Assembly: GCF_021545845.1 (NCBI RefSeq)
Contig: NZ_CP088923.1
Span: 62,001 to 126,000 of the forward strand
Origin: Rhodanobacter thiooxydans
GTDB taxonomy: Bacteria > Pseudomonadota > Gammaproteobacteria > Xanthomonadales > Rhodanobacteraceae
Reading direction: 5' to 3'
DNA length: 64,000 nt
The translations under genes and the position numbers were made by a program. Under the pieces are notes generated by a model, which worked only from the letters and a program-made list of their open reading frames with translations, was not told where the DNA came from and searched no databases. Below, one piece after another: positions 53,008-61,523 of this stretch (the stretch's first letter is position 1; each line of letters starts with the position of its first letter).

Positions 53008-54110
53008 AACTCGCGCTGGTGGTGCCGGGCGGGGTGGACCGCAGCGGCGAGTTCCGCGTGATCCCGGTGCTGCTGGCGTTGATCGGGCGGCTGGCGCGCG
53101 TGCACGAGGTGCATGTGTTCGCGCTGCAGCAGGAGGCAACGGCGGGCCGCTGGGAACTGGCCGGCGCCACCGTGCACAACATCGGCGAGGGCTGGACCCG
53201 GCTGCGCGCGATCGCGGCGATCCGCGCCGAGCATCGCCGCGCGCCGTTCGATGTGGTGCAGGCGATCTTCTCCGGCTCGTGCAGCCTGGTCGCGGTGGCC
53301 GCGGCGAAATCGCTGCGGCGGCCGAGCCTGGTGCACGTCGCCGGCGGCGAACTGGTCGCGCTGCACGCGATCGGCTACGGCGGCCGGCGCAAATGGAAAG
53401 GGCGCTTGCGCGAGGCGGTGGTGCTGCGCGGTGCCAATGCAATCACCGCAGCCAGCGCGCCGATCGTCGACGCGCTGGCTGCGCTCGGGCTCAAGGCTCG
53501 GCGCGTGCCGCTCGGCGTCGACCTGCGCGGGTGGCCGCCGCTGGCGCCGCATGCGCGCGGCACGGGGCCGGCGCGGCTGATCCACGTTGCCAGCCTCAAC
53601 CGTGTGAAGGACCAGCCGACCCTGTTGCGCGCGCTGGCCGCGCTGGCCAGCACGGGGCTGGCCTTCCGCATGGACATCGTCGGCGTGGACACGCTGCACG
53701 GCGAAATGGAACGGCTGGCCTGCCAGCTCGGACTGCAGGACCAGGTGCGCTTCCACGGCTTCAAGACCCAGCGCGAACTGCGCCCGCTGATGGCCTCGGC
53801 CGACCTGCTGGTGCTGTCCTCGCTGCACGAAGCCGGCCCGCTGGTGCTGCTCGAAGCGGCGGTAGCCGGCGTACCCACGGTCGGCACCGCCGTCGGCCAC
53901 CTGGCCGAGTGGACGCCATCGGCCGCGCTGGCCGTGCCCATCGGCGACTGGGCCGCCCTGGCGAGCGCGATCAGCCGGGTGCTGACCGATGAGGCGTTGC
54001 GCCTGCAGCTGGCGGCTGCTGCGCAGTGCCGGGCGCTGCGCGAAGACGCGGATCATACGGCGCGGGCGTTTGAGGCGTTGTATTTGCGGTTGGTGGCGGC
54101 AGGGGAGTGA
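53004..54110 (+). CDS. Family 4 glycosyltransferase, last gene of the glycan operon
   Basis: 368 residues. Starts KLALVVPGGVDRSGEFRVIPVLLALIGRLARVHEVHVFAL; acceptor half with IFSGSCSLVAVAAAKSLRRPSLVHVAGGELVALH; donor half with LIHVASLNRVKDQPTLLRALAAL, VRFHGFKTQRELRPLMASADLLVLSSLHEAGPLVLLEAAVAGVPTVGTAVGHLAEW. Same GT4 E-x7-E box. With the GT2 enzyme and one further transferase not seen here it would assemble the repeat. Confidence 0.9.
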   Translation: MKLALVVPGGVDRSGEFRVIPVLLALIGRLARVHEVHVFALQQEATAGRWELAGATVHNIGEGWTRLRAIAAIRAEHRRAPFDVVQAIFSGSCSLVAVAAAKSLRRPSLVHVAGGELVALHAIGYGGRRKWKGRLREAVVLRGANAITAASAPIVDALAALGLKARRVPLGVDLRGWPPLAPHARGTGPARLIHVASLNRVKDQPTLLRALAALASTGLAFRMDIVGVDTLHGEMERLACQLGLQDQVRFHGFKTQRELRPLMASADLLVLSSLHEAGPLVLLEAAVAGVPTVGTAVGHLAEWTPSAALAVPIGDWAALASAISRVLTDEALRLQLAAAAQCRALREDADHTARAFEALYLRLVAAGE

Positions 54111-54276
54111 AGGGTAGAGTGAGCGTATTGGGCATTGGGCTGGATTTGTCCTGCGATACGGCGCACACCAACATGGTGGATCACTGGGGCTCGGAGGGCA
54201 CGATCGGTTTGCCGGCTCGCTGATCGCCGAGTTCTAGCGGTAGCCCTATGTTGGACCCAATAAAGACTCCCGCAAA

Positions 54277-54310
54277 GGGGTCGGAGGCAACTATCCCCGT
54301 CCCCCTTTGA
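54277..54310. repeat. Short dispersed repeat, left of the hydrolase gene
   Basis: GGGGTCGGAGGCAACTATCC followed by CCGTCCCCCTTTGA. A related version (TCGGAGGCAATCATCC, then TTATCTCCGTCTCCCTTGA) is at 55346–55388. The GTCGGAGGCAAT...CTCCGTC(C/T)CCxTT motif is a frequent intergenic remnant in Xanthomonadales genomes. The rest of 54111–54323 has no gene. Confidence 0.55.
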
Positions 54311-54323
54311 GGGGCATAGGGCG

Positions 54324-55271
54324 TCATGGTCCGCGTGCTCCGGTTCGAGTCGTCAGCGTGGCGCCGGGCGGCGTGGTGATTTTCTGGTCGCGCAGCCAGT
54401 CCAGCGCGAGTGGCCAGAGCGCATCCCGAAAGCGGTCGTTGAAGAATGCAAAGTGTCCGATCGCGTCGAAGCCAAGCGCGGCGGCGTCAAGGCGCAGGTG
54501 ATGCCGTTCCGCGCCCGTAAAGTACGCCAGCAGCCGGTCGATGGCGGCGGGGGTGCCGAACGGATCGTCGTCCAGGCCCAGCGCGAGGATGGGTGCCGTC
54601 ACCGCAGCGAAGCGATGCACCAGCCGTGCCGCGTCCGCTCCCGGCGAGCGATGGCGCGTGAGGCTGCGCTCGAACAACGGCCCCATGCGCGACCAGTTCC
54701 GGGCGACACCCTTGGGCGTGTCCTCCATCCAGCCGAACCGTTTGGCCGGCAGATAGCCGCAAAGCGCGACCAGCAGCGGCATCAGCGCGTGCCAGCGCCA
54801 GAGCATGCCCCGACGGGCCCAGTGGGCGTAGTCGCGCCAGTAGGCGTACTGCGCGCCCACCGTGAAAATGCGGCGAACCCGCGCGGCCGTTGGCGCCACC
54901 CCGACGAGGAACCCGCCGATCGAGTGGCCGACCACATCGACCGGGCGGCCGGGGCATGCCGACACGACATGGGCCAGGACCGCGTCGAGGTCGCTCCCCC
55001 AGTCGAGCCAGCCCGCCTCGAAACCCCGCAGCGAGCCGTAACGCGACCCACCGATGCCCCGGTAGTCGAACGTGACGACGTCGTACCCGTGGTCGAACAG
55101 GTAGGCAGCGAACCGCGCATAGTATTTGGACTGCACCGACGTGGCGGGTGCAATGACGGCGACCGGACGCGCCGGATCGGCGTGATCCGGCCGATGCCAC
55201 CAGCGTGCGTGCAGGCGATAGCCGTCGGCGGCGTGGATGGCGAGGGTTTGCGGATGCATGAGGTGCGTCAT
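54324..55271 (-). CDS. Alpha/beta hydrolase
   Basis: 315 residues. N-terminal QTLAIHAADGYRLHARWW; VAVIAPATSVQSKYYARFAAYLFDHGYDVVTFDYRGIGGSRYGSLRGFE; nucleophile elbow VDVVGHSIGGFLVG; late acid/His region APILALGLDDDPFGT and IGHFAFFND. This resembles the putative esterase/serine hydrolase group YheT/YqjL-like, often annotated only as alpha/beta hydrolase. The ATG at 55271 is used; an in-frame ATG 84 bases upstream gives a proline-rich leader. Flanked on both sides by a dispersed repeat. Confidence 0.85.
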   Translation of the reverse strand: MTHLMHPQTLAIHAADGYRLHARWWHRPDHADPARPVAVIAPATSVQSKYYARFAAYLFDHGYDVVTFDYRGIGGSRYGSLRGFEAGWLDWGSDLDAVLAHVVSACPGRPVDVVGHSIGGFLVGVAPTAARVRRIFTVGAQYAYWRDYAHWARRGMLWRWHALMPLLVALCGYLPAKRFGWMEDTPKGVARNWSRMGPLFERSLTRHRSPGADAARLVHRFAAVTAPILALGLDDDPFGTPAAIDRLLAYFTGAERHHLRLDAAALGFDAIGHFAFFNDRFRDALWPLALDWLRDQKITTPPGATLTTRTGARGP

Positions 55272-55345
55272 GAGGCCATCGATGATGGCATCAATGGGGG
55301 GACAGGCTGAATCCGACGGCGGAAACGGGGGGGCAGAGTAGCCTT

Positions 55346-55388
55346 TCGGAGGCAATCATCCTGAGTCAATTATCTCCGTCTCCCTTGA
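55346..55388. repeat. Short dispersed repeat, right of the hydrolase gene
   Basis: Second copy of the element at 54277–54310, here with an inserted TGAGTCAA segment. Together the two copies flank the alpha/beta hydrolase gene. Confidence 0.5.
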
Positions 55389-55400
55389 TTCGAGCGCCGA

Positions 55401-56246
55401 CTATCGACCCGGGACAGACACGCCTTGCCCGACCAGCATCGACTGGTTCGCCACAAGTTCTTCGCGGAGTTGCCGCCCTATCTGCGCCCGATGCGGCAGG
55501 CCGCGCATTCGCCGCAGCACGTTGCGCAGCATCTGCTGGTCCTGGAACGCGCCCAGCTGGTCGCTGAGCTTGTGCAGTGCCTTGGCGGTTTTGCTCGCGG
55601 ATTCTTTCGCCGCGTCCTTCGCGATGTCGGGTTCGATCCTGGCCAGGGCTTCCATCTGCATACGCAATTTGCGCACGCGGCGGCGCCAGCGATGCAGGTT
55701 GGTCGGCAGCGGGTCGGCCTTGGCTCGCGCCTCTGCCTTGGTCACGCGGTGGCAGCTGCGCTCCAGTGCCTGCCGCAGGTCCGTGGTCTTGAGTTCGTGC
55801 CATGGCATGTCGCCCAGCTGCTGCGCGGCTCGCTCGACCACGCGGCGCCGGCGCCGGAAGTCCACGTCCCGCGCCAGCGCCTGTTGAATCAGCTCGTCGC
55901 GCCGGCGCACCAGACGCTTGATCGCTGCTGCCCACTGCTTCGCTTTGCCCCTGGCGGCGAGGCCTTCGGCCGTGTCGACCATGACGTGCGCATCGCGCAG
56001 CGTCGAAAGGCTGTCGCCCAGGCGCTCCAGCGTCCGGTCGACCGCCGTGGTATCCGGCAGGCGGTCCTCCACCAGGAACAACAGCGCGCGCAGACGCCGG
56101 ATCGCCTTTCTCGCGCCATGGATGGAAACGTGGATGTGGTGCCGCGAGGCAAGCGCGCGAAGAATCGCCGCACACTCCTTGTGCACTGCCGCCTGCATGC
56201 GTTCCGCGAGCTCCGGAGTTGCTCCCGATGGCATTGCGACTTCCAC
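55401..56246 (-). CDS. CHAD domain protein
   Basis: 281 residues, nearly all one CHAD domain of conserved histidines in basic helices: VHKECAAILRALASRHHIHVSIHGARKAIRRLRALLFLV at the start, LSTLRDAHVMVDTAEGLAAR, and HRWRRRVRKLRMQMEALARIEP and ALHKLSDQLGAFQDQQMLRNVL in the second half. CHAD proteins bind inorganic polyphosphate through the basic channel. No CYTH (triphosphatase) domain is fused and no ppk/ppx gene is nearby. The next gene upstream on the same strand, a nucleotidyltransferase, is about 175 bases away. Confidence 0.92.
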   Translation of the reverse strand: MEVAMPSGATPELAERMQAAVHKECAAILRALASRHHIHVSIHGARKAIRRLRALLFLVEDRLPDTTAVDRTLERLGDSLSTLRDAHVMVDTAEGLAARGKAKQWAAAIKRLVRRRDELIQQALARDVDFRRRRRVVERAAQQLGDMPWHELKTTDLRQALERSCHRVTKAEARAKADPLPTNLHRWRRRVRKLRMQMEALARIEPDIAKDAAKESASKTAKALHKLSDQLGAFQDQQMLRNVLRRMRGLPHRAQIGRQLREELVANQSMLVGQGVSVPGR

Positions 56247-56422
56247 CAGCCGAAACAGCCGTCACCTTAGCGGCGCGGACTGCCGGACACCAGTCCGGTG
56301 TACTCGCCTCCCACATGATCGGCACGGAAATGTTGATGCCGCGCAGCACAAGCGAGAACGGTCCGCTGCGTTGCAGCGGGCCGATCGAGTCAGCGGGAAG
56401 ATGTTGCGTCGACCAGGTGGAC

Positions 56423-57667
56423 CTATCCCGACGCGACCAGCGTGTGCTCCGTGTTCTCACGGGAAGCGAGGGGTTCCAGGGCCGCGCGCACCACATACAG
56501 CATGTCCATCCGCGGCACTGGCCGGGTCAGCCAGGTCAGGATGCGCCGGCGGTGCGCGGTGGTGACCCAGCTCTGCCCCTGCAGCCAGAGCTGGGTGCGC
56601 ACCATGTCGGCGCGTTCCTGGCGCGCTTCGTCCGGCGGGCTCACGCGGTTCCGCAGATAGCGCCCGACTTCGCGAATCGAGCGCGCCCATTCGATGCCGG
56701 CGAAGGCATGCAGCCACAGTTCCGAGCACGACACCCGGGTCAGGCTTTGCCGGTGCGAGATCGTCCGCAGCAGCCGCGGACAGTCGCGTTCGAGCCGAGC
56801 CAGCACGGCGGCGGAAATCGCTTCGGGGTAGTGGCGTGCAGCCAGCCGCAGCGGCGGCAGCGCCCACCACGGCGGCTCGCTGGCGTCGGCCCACAGCACC
56901 GCCCAGTCGCTGGCGGCCAGGTGCGTGGCCAGCCGCGCGATGTCGTGCAGGTGCAGCAGGCGCAGGCTGCGCCCGCACATGTTGCCCGCCGCGTGCAGCA
57001 GCAGGTGGCTCATCAGCGCGCCCGGCGACGGGTAGGGGTTCAGCCCGGGCTCGGCGGTACGCGGATAGATGCGCGCGGTGATGTCGACCATCGACACCGG
57101 CAGCCGCTCGCGGATGCGCGTGTGCAGCTCGATGTTGACCGGCGTGTCGTGGTGCTCGCCCAGCCCGGCGAACGGCTGGCCGCTGGCCGGCTTGAACACG
57201 CGGTGCTTCCATTGTGCGAACGACTCCACGTAGCCGAGCTTGAGCAGCAGCGCGGTCGCCGCGGCGGCATCGTCCTCGCGCACCAGCAGGTCGATGTCGG
57301 CCATCGGCCGCTCGCCCGGCGTGTAGATGCCCAGTGCGTGCAGTGCGGCACCCTTCAGCGGCACCACCGCCAGAGCGGTGGTGCGGGCGTCGGCGTCGAT
57401 CTGTTGCAGCAGCGCGTGGATGCGCTGGTGGCGTCGCTCCACGTGGTCGCGCTGGCTTTCCAGGAAGCGCCGCCATGACTCGTGCTTCCACGCGCAGCAG
57501 TGGCACAGCAGCGGCGACACGCCGTGCGCCACGGCGACCGCGGTGGCCAGCCGCCAATCCAGTTCGCTCCATGCCGGCGTAGCGCGGCCCGGCCCGGCCA
57601 GTTCCGCGGCGAACGCCTCGGTGATGCGGCGCAGGCCATGGCGGACGATCCTGAGTGGCGGCAGCAT
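56423..57667 (-). CDS. Nucleotidyltransferase family protein (NTP_transf_5-like)
   Basis: 414 residues. The family core is TALAVVPLKGAALHALGIYTPGERPMADIDLLVREDDAAAATALLLKLGYV: LKG, R, and the D-x-D of MADIDLLV supply the metal-binding motif, as in NTP_transf_5 proteins found in lasso peptide and polysaccharide loci. PVNIELHTRI follows. The remainder is helical with MSHLLLHAAGNM and LLHLHDIARLATHLAASDWAVLWADAS. The ATG at 57667 (MLPPLRIVRHG) is preferred to an upstream start. Eight bases separate it from the radical SAM gene, so the two form an operon. Confidence 0.85.
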   Translation of the reverse strand: MLPPLRIVRHGLRRITEAFAAELAGPGRATPAWSELDWRLATAVAVAHGVSPLLCHCCAWKHESWRRFLESQRDHVERRHQRIHALLQQIDADARTTALAVVPLKGAALHALGIYTPGERPMADIDLLVREDDAAAATALLLKLGYVESFAQWKHRVFKPASGQPFAGLGEHHDTPVNIELHTRIRERLPVSMVDITARIYPRTAEPGLNPYPSPGALMSHLLLHAAGNMCGRSLRLLHLHDIARLATHLAASDWAVLWADASEPPWWALPPLRLAARHYPEAISAAVLARLERDCPRLLRTISHRQSLTRVSCSELWLHAFAGIEWARSIREVGRYLRNRVSPPDEARQERADMVRTQLWLQGQSWVTTAHRRRILTWLTRPVPRMDMLYVVRAALEPLASRENTEHTLVASG

Positions 57668-57674
57668 GGCGCGC

Positions 57675-59150
57675 TCAGTACAGCGGCAGGGCGACGTGGC
57701 GCGCCGGTGCGGGGGGCGGCGAGGTGGCATTCCGGTTGCGGTGCGCGCCTTCGCTGGCGATCAGCGCCGTCCACTGCGCGTCGAGCGCGGCATGGCGCTG
57801 GTCCGGTGCGGCGGGCTGCGCCTGCTGGATGGCGACCTGCTCGTGCAGCAGATCGCGCACGCGGCGGTAGAAGTCCGAGTCGTAGGCGCCGCGGAACATC
57901 ATGGCCAGGTCGCCGCTGTCCTGCCAGTGGGTCTTCGCGCCCAGCTGCGCCTTCACCTGCTCGTAGAATTTCGTGCCCGGCAGCGGGTAGGACACGCTCA
58001 CCCCGATGTCGTCCGGCGCGGCCTGCGCGATCAGCTCGCGGGTCGCCAGCAGGTCGGCCAGCTGCTCGCCGAGGTAGCCCAGCTGGATGAAGAAGCTCAC
58101 GCGGATGCCGTGCTCGCCCAGCCGCGCGCGCGCGGTGACCAGGTCGGCGACGTGAGTGCCCTTGTTCATCGCGTCGAGCACGCGCTGGCTGCCGCTTTCC
58201 GCGCCGATCCACGCCTCCGCGCAGCCGGCTTCGCCGAGCGCGGCGGCCATGCGCTCGCTGATCAGGTCGGCGCGGGTCTGGATGGTGAACGGTACCGGCC
58301 CGTCGGCGGCGTGCAGGTGCGCGGCGAACGCCGTCACCCAGTCGACGCGGAAGCCGAAGATGTCATCGGCCAGCCAGATGTGATCCGGCTGGAACGTGCG
58401 CTTCAGGTAGCTCATCTCCGCCGCCACGTCCTCGGCGCGGCGCTGGTTGTAATGGTTGCCCCAGATCGGCTTGGCGCACCAGTGGCAGCGGAACGGACAG
58501 CCGCGTGAGGCCGCCATGTTGAGGCTGAAGTAGCCGTGCCGTTCGTGCCAAAGCGCGCGGTAGCGCTCGATGTCGACCAGGTCCCAGGCGGGGTGGCCGA
58601 CCAGCCGCGGGTCCGGCGGCAGCGCGCCGAGGCGGGTCAGCCGCAGCTGCCCGCCGGCCAGCGTGGCGACGCCGCCGAGGCCGGCGGCCCAGTCGTCGCC
58701 GATTGCCGGATCGCGCTGCAGCCGCCCGACCAGTTCGGCCAGCGCGGCGATGCCTTCGCCGACCAGCACCGCATGCGCACCGGCAGCGAGGAAGGCATCG
58801 GGATGGTCGGAGGCGTCGGAGCCAGCGACGATCACCCGCGCGCCGCCGGCGCGCGCCGCGGCAATCATCTGGCAGGCCGCCTCGCGCATGCGGCCCAGGC
58901 ACATCTTGGTGAGGAAGTTGAAGTTGTCCTCGTACAGCACCACCAGGTCGGGCCGGGTGGTGCGCAGCGAATCCTCGAAGTCGCCGACGCCGTCAGCGAG
59001 CATGGCGTCGAACAGGCTCACCGCGTGCCCCATCTGGCGCAGCAGCGCGGCGACCTGGATGGTGGCGAGCGGCGGATACGGCTTGCCGCGCTCCCACTGC
59101 TTCGGGTCCAACCGCAGGAAATAGCAGTGGCCGACGTGGATCCTCAGCAT
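57675..59150 (-). CDS. B12-binding-domain radical SAM protein
   Basis: 491 residues. Cobalamin-binding-like N-terminus, residues about 1–150 (YPPLATIQVAALLRQMGHAVSLFDAML, LVVLYEDNFNFLTKMC, ARVIVAGSDASDHPDAFLAAGAHAVLVGEGIAAL). Radical SAM cluster C218-x3-C222-x2-C225 (ASRGCPFRCHWCAKPIWGNHY), then HIWLADDIFGFRVDWV and WIGAESGSQRVLDAMNKGT. The C-terminus has VSVSYPLPGTKFYEQVKAQLG. Similar enzymes methylate or rearrange peptides, lipids and sugars. Encoded with the nucleotidyltransferase, and divergent from an HprK-like kinase gene. Confidence 0.92.
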   Translation of the reverse strand: MLRIHVGHCYFLRLDPKQWERGKPYPPLATIQVAALLRQMGHAVSLFDAMLADGVGDFEDSLRTTRPDLVVLYEDNFNFLTKMCLGRMREAACQMIAAARAGGARVIVAGSDASDHPDAFLAAGAHAVLVGEGIAALAELVGRLQRDPAIGDDWAAGLGGVATLAGGQLRLTRLGALPPDPRLVGHPAWDLVDIERYRALWHERHGYFSLNMAASRGCPFRCHWCAKPIWGNHYNQRRAEDVAAEMSYLKRTFQPDHIWLADDIFGFRVDWVTAFAAHLHAADGPVPFTIQTRADLISERMAAALGEAGCAEAWIGAESGSQRVLDAMNKGTHVADLVTARARLGEHGIRVSFFIQLGYLGEQLADLLATRELIAQAAPDDIGVSVSYPLPGTKFYEQVKAQLGAKTHWQDSGDLAMMFRGAYDSDFYRRVRDLLHEQVAIQQAQPAAPDQRHAALDAQWTALIASEGAHRNRNATSPPPAPARHVALPLY

Positions 59151-59293
59151 CGTGCGGTAGCCTCGATCATGGCCAGGGGCCGACGTGCGGCGCCATCGCT
59201 CGACGCTGCCGGGCGTAAGTGCCCCGGCGCGGGGCATCGGTTGCCTGGCGCGGCAAAAATTCCTGAAGAACGGCGAGCCTCGGCTGGTCGATC

Positions 59294-59433
59294 CCTTCTC
59301 CCTTCGGGAGAAGGTGGCCCGCAGGGCCGGATGAGGGCCCGGGCGAAGCAACGAGTCACCGGCATGCCAAGAAATTGGATGTCGTGCTTCGCCCGGACCC
59401 TCTCCCCAACCCCTCTCCCGGTGGGAGAGGGGC
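59294..59433. repeat. Compound inverted repeat element
   Basis: Holds CCTTCTCCC-TTCG-GGAGAAGG (about 59294–59314), then GGGCCCGGGCGAAGCA (59335–59350) and its near-complement TGCTTCGCCCGGACCC (59385–59400, one mismatch), and CCCCTCTCCC-GGT-GGGAGAGGGG (about 59409–59432). CTCTCCCCAACCCCTCTCCC-type elements are dispersed repeats in gammaproteobacteria. It lies in the about 415-base region between the divergent radical SAM and kinase genes, which otherwise holds no gene. Confidence 0.8.
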
Positions 59434-59566
59434 TTCAAGTAGCTGAGGCTCGGCGTTAAGCAGGAAAATATTCGGTGGGCGGGACCCGGCCCGCGCAACC
59501 TTTGCCCGTCGCAGCCGCACCTACCATTCGGCGTGCCCAACGAGGCTGGACCCGCGATCGGCGACG

Positions 59567-60589
59567 ATGACCCTGAACCCACACCACGATGCCTGGGACG
59601 CCGCTTCCGATCCGTTCGGCGAGCGCCCGCGCCGGCAGGTTTCGCTGTGCCGGCAGATCATGGGCGGGAACTTCCGCTTCGAAAGCGCCAGCGCGGCGCT
59701 GCTGTCTCTGGTCGAGACCGCCTACGCCGGCCTGCCGCCGCACCGCTTCCCGATGGCCGTGCCGGAATTCCGCATCGAACTGCGCCTGCTGCCGCGCCGC
59801 GCGGCGCCGCCTGTCGCCGAGCCGCCGCCGGTGCAGATGCAGTCGGGCGCCGGATTGATCTGCGGGGTGATGGACGCGTCGAACTACGTGGTGCTGGCGC
59901 CAGCGCAGCGGCAGGCGCTGGTGGTGGCTTCCGCGGACATGCTCGATCGCCCCTACCACCTGCGCTACGAACTGATCGAGTTCGCCGTGTTCACCCTGGC
60001 CACGCGCGGGCTTGGCTTGGTGCCGCTGCATGCGGCCTGCGTGGGCCGGCAGGGGCGCGGCATCCTGCTGCTGGGGGCCAGCGGCACGGGCAAGTCGACG
60101 CTCGCCCTGCACAGTCTGCTGCACGGCCTGGATTTCCTCGCCGAGGACGCGGTGTTCGTGCAGCCGGACAGCCTGCTCGCCACCGGCGTCGCCAACTACC
60201 TGCACGTGCGGGCCGATGCGCTGCGCCGCGTCGACGACGCGGAGGTGCGCCGCTGGATCGGGGCGGCGCCGGTGATCCGTCGCCGCAGCGGCGTGGAGAA
60301 ATTCGAGGCCGACCTGCGCCACGGCGGTGGTCGCCTCGCGCCGACGCCGCTGGCGCTGGCCGGCGCGGTGTTCGTCTGCGGCGAGACGGCCGACGACCCC
60401 GCCGCGCTGCTGGAGGCCGTGCCCGCCGCCGAGATCGCCGCCAGGCTGTGTGCCGACCAGCCCTATGCCTGCGGGCAGCCGGGCTGGCAGCACTTCGCGC
60501 GACGGCTGGCGCGGCAGGGCGTGCACCAGCTGCGTCGCGGGCGCCATCCGCGCGATGCCGTCACTGCCTTGTGCCGGCTGCTCGACTGA
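59567..60589 (+). CDS. HprK-like serine kinase family protein
   Basis: 340 residues. An N-terminal domain (FRFESASAALLSLVETAYAGLPPHRFP) precedes a P-loop GASGTGKST at residues 170–178, within GLGLVPLHAACVGRQGRGILLLGASGTGKSTLALHSLLHGLDFLAEDAVFV, the HPr-kinase-related pattern (H...C near the P-loop, then a D-A capping segment). C-terminal part has ALAGAVFVCGETADD. Kinases of this type are encoded with NTP_transf_5 proteins in lasso peptide clusters and in extracellular-polysaccharide loci (HPr-rel systems). No HPr gene is nearby. Divergent from the radical SAM gene. Confidence 0.8.
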   Translation: MTLNPHHDAWDAASDPFGERPRRQVSLCRQIMGGNFRFESASAALLSLVETAYAGLPPHRFPMAVPEFRIELRLLPRRAAPPVAEPPPVQMQSGAGLICGVMDASNYVVLAPAQRQALVVASADMLDRPYHLRYELIEFAVFTLATRGLGLVPLHAACVGRQGRGILLLGASGTGKSTLALHSLLHGLDFLAEDAVFVQPDSLLATGVANYLHVRADALRRVDDAEVRRWIGAAPVIRRRSGVEKFEADLRHGGGRLAPTPLALAGAVFVCGETADDPAALLEAVPAAEIAARLCADQPYACGQPGWQHFARRLARQGVHQLRRGRHPRDAVTALCRLLD

Positions 60590-60744
60590 TGCCGCCGCGC
60601 TGCGCCGGCCAGGTAACGATGGGCAGGTGTGTGGCGAAGCACTTGGGAGTAGCTTGCCAGGCGTACCCGATGGTTCGTTCAACAGGCAGAAGACGGCGCG
60701 GATGGGTTGCGTGCCGGTCGATGCCCTTCACGAGGATCACGAGA

Positions 60745-61353
60745 ATGAAAAAACGTCTTGCGGGAGCGGTGGCCGGTGCACTGGTGGCGCTGGCCCTGGC
60801 GCTGCCGGCTGTTGCCGCGCTCAAAACGGGCGCCGTGGCGCCCGACTTCACCGCCGCGGCCAGCCTGGCCGGCAAGCACTTCAGCTTTTCCCTCGGCGAG
60901 GCGCTGAAGAAGGGGCCGGTGGTGGTGTACTTCTACCCGTCGGCCTTCACCGGCGGTTGCGATCTCGAAGCACACACCTTCGCGACCCAGAAGGACAAGT
61001 TCGATGCGGCCGGCGCCACCATCATCGGCGTGTCGGCCGACAGCATCGAGCGGCTCGACGCGTTCTCGGCCGACCCCAAGTACTGCGCCGGCAAGTTCCC
61101 GGTCGCCTCCGACGCCGACGGCAAGGTCGCCGCCTCCTACGATCTGGAGACGGTCGCGGCCAAGCCGGGCATGAAGGACGTGCACGGCGTGGAAATTGAC
61201 CACGTGTTCATCCCGCGCACCACCTTCGTGATCGCCGGCGACGGCCGCATCGTCGCCGCGCTGTCGTCCGAGACCGACCACCTCAGGCCCGACCAGCATG
61301 TGAAGGAATCGCTGGCCATCGTGCAGCGCATGCAGGCGGCCAAGGCGCCCTGA
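60745..61353 (+). CDS. Periplasmic peroxiredoxin
   Basis: 202 residues. A signal peptide (MKKRLAGAVAGALVALALALPAVAA) precedes an AhpC/TSA domain: LKTGAVAPDFTAAASLAGKHFSFSL and GPVVVYFYPSAFTGGCDLEAHTFATQ, with the peroxidatic Cys in FTGGC (the PxxxTxxC motif). A further Cys occurs in SADPKYCAGKFPVASDADG. It reduces peroxides in the periplasm; a partner reductase is not visible here. ATG at 60745 is used over one 24 bases upstream because it starts the signal peptide cleanly. Confidence 0.87.
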   Translation: MKKRLAGAVAGALVALALALPAVAALKTGAVAPDFTAAASLAGKHFSFSLGEALKKGPVVVYFYPSAFTGGCDLEAHTFATQKDKFDAAGATIIGVSADSIERLDAFSADPKYCAGKFPVASDADGKVAASYDLETVAAKPGMKDVHGVEIDHVFIPRTTFVIAGDGRIVAALSSETDHLRPDQHVKESLAIVQRMQAAKAP

Positions 61354-61523
61354 AAGCGGGTGCGGGAACGCCGCGCGTGCGGCGTTCCCGCGCTCGCTGC
61401 TGCAACCTTTTCTCCGGCGCACCGCACACACCCGGCGCGGACCTTCCGCACCCGAAGAGGTGTTGCCCTGAACCGCCACGCCGCACGTCGAAACCGCGGC
61501 CGCGCTGGCCACGCGGAGCCGTC

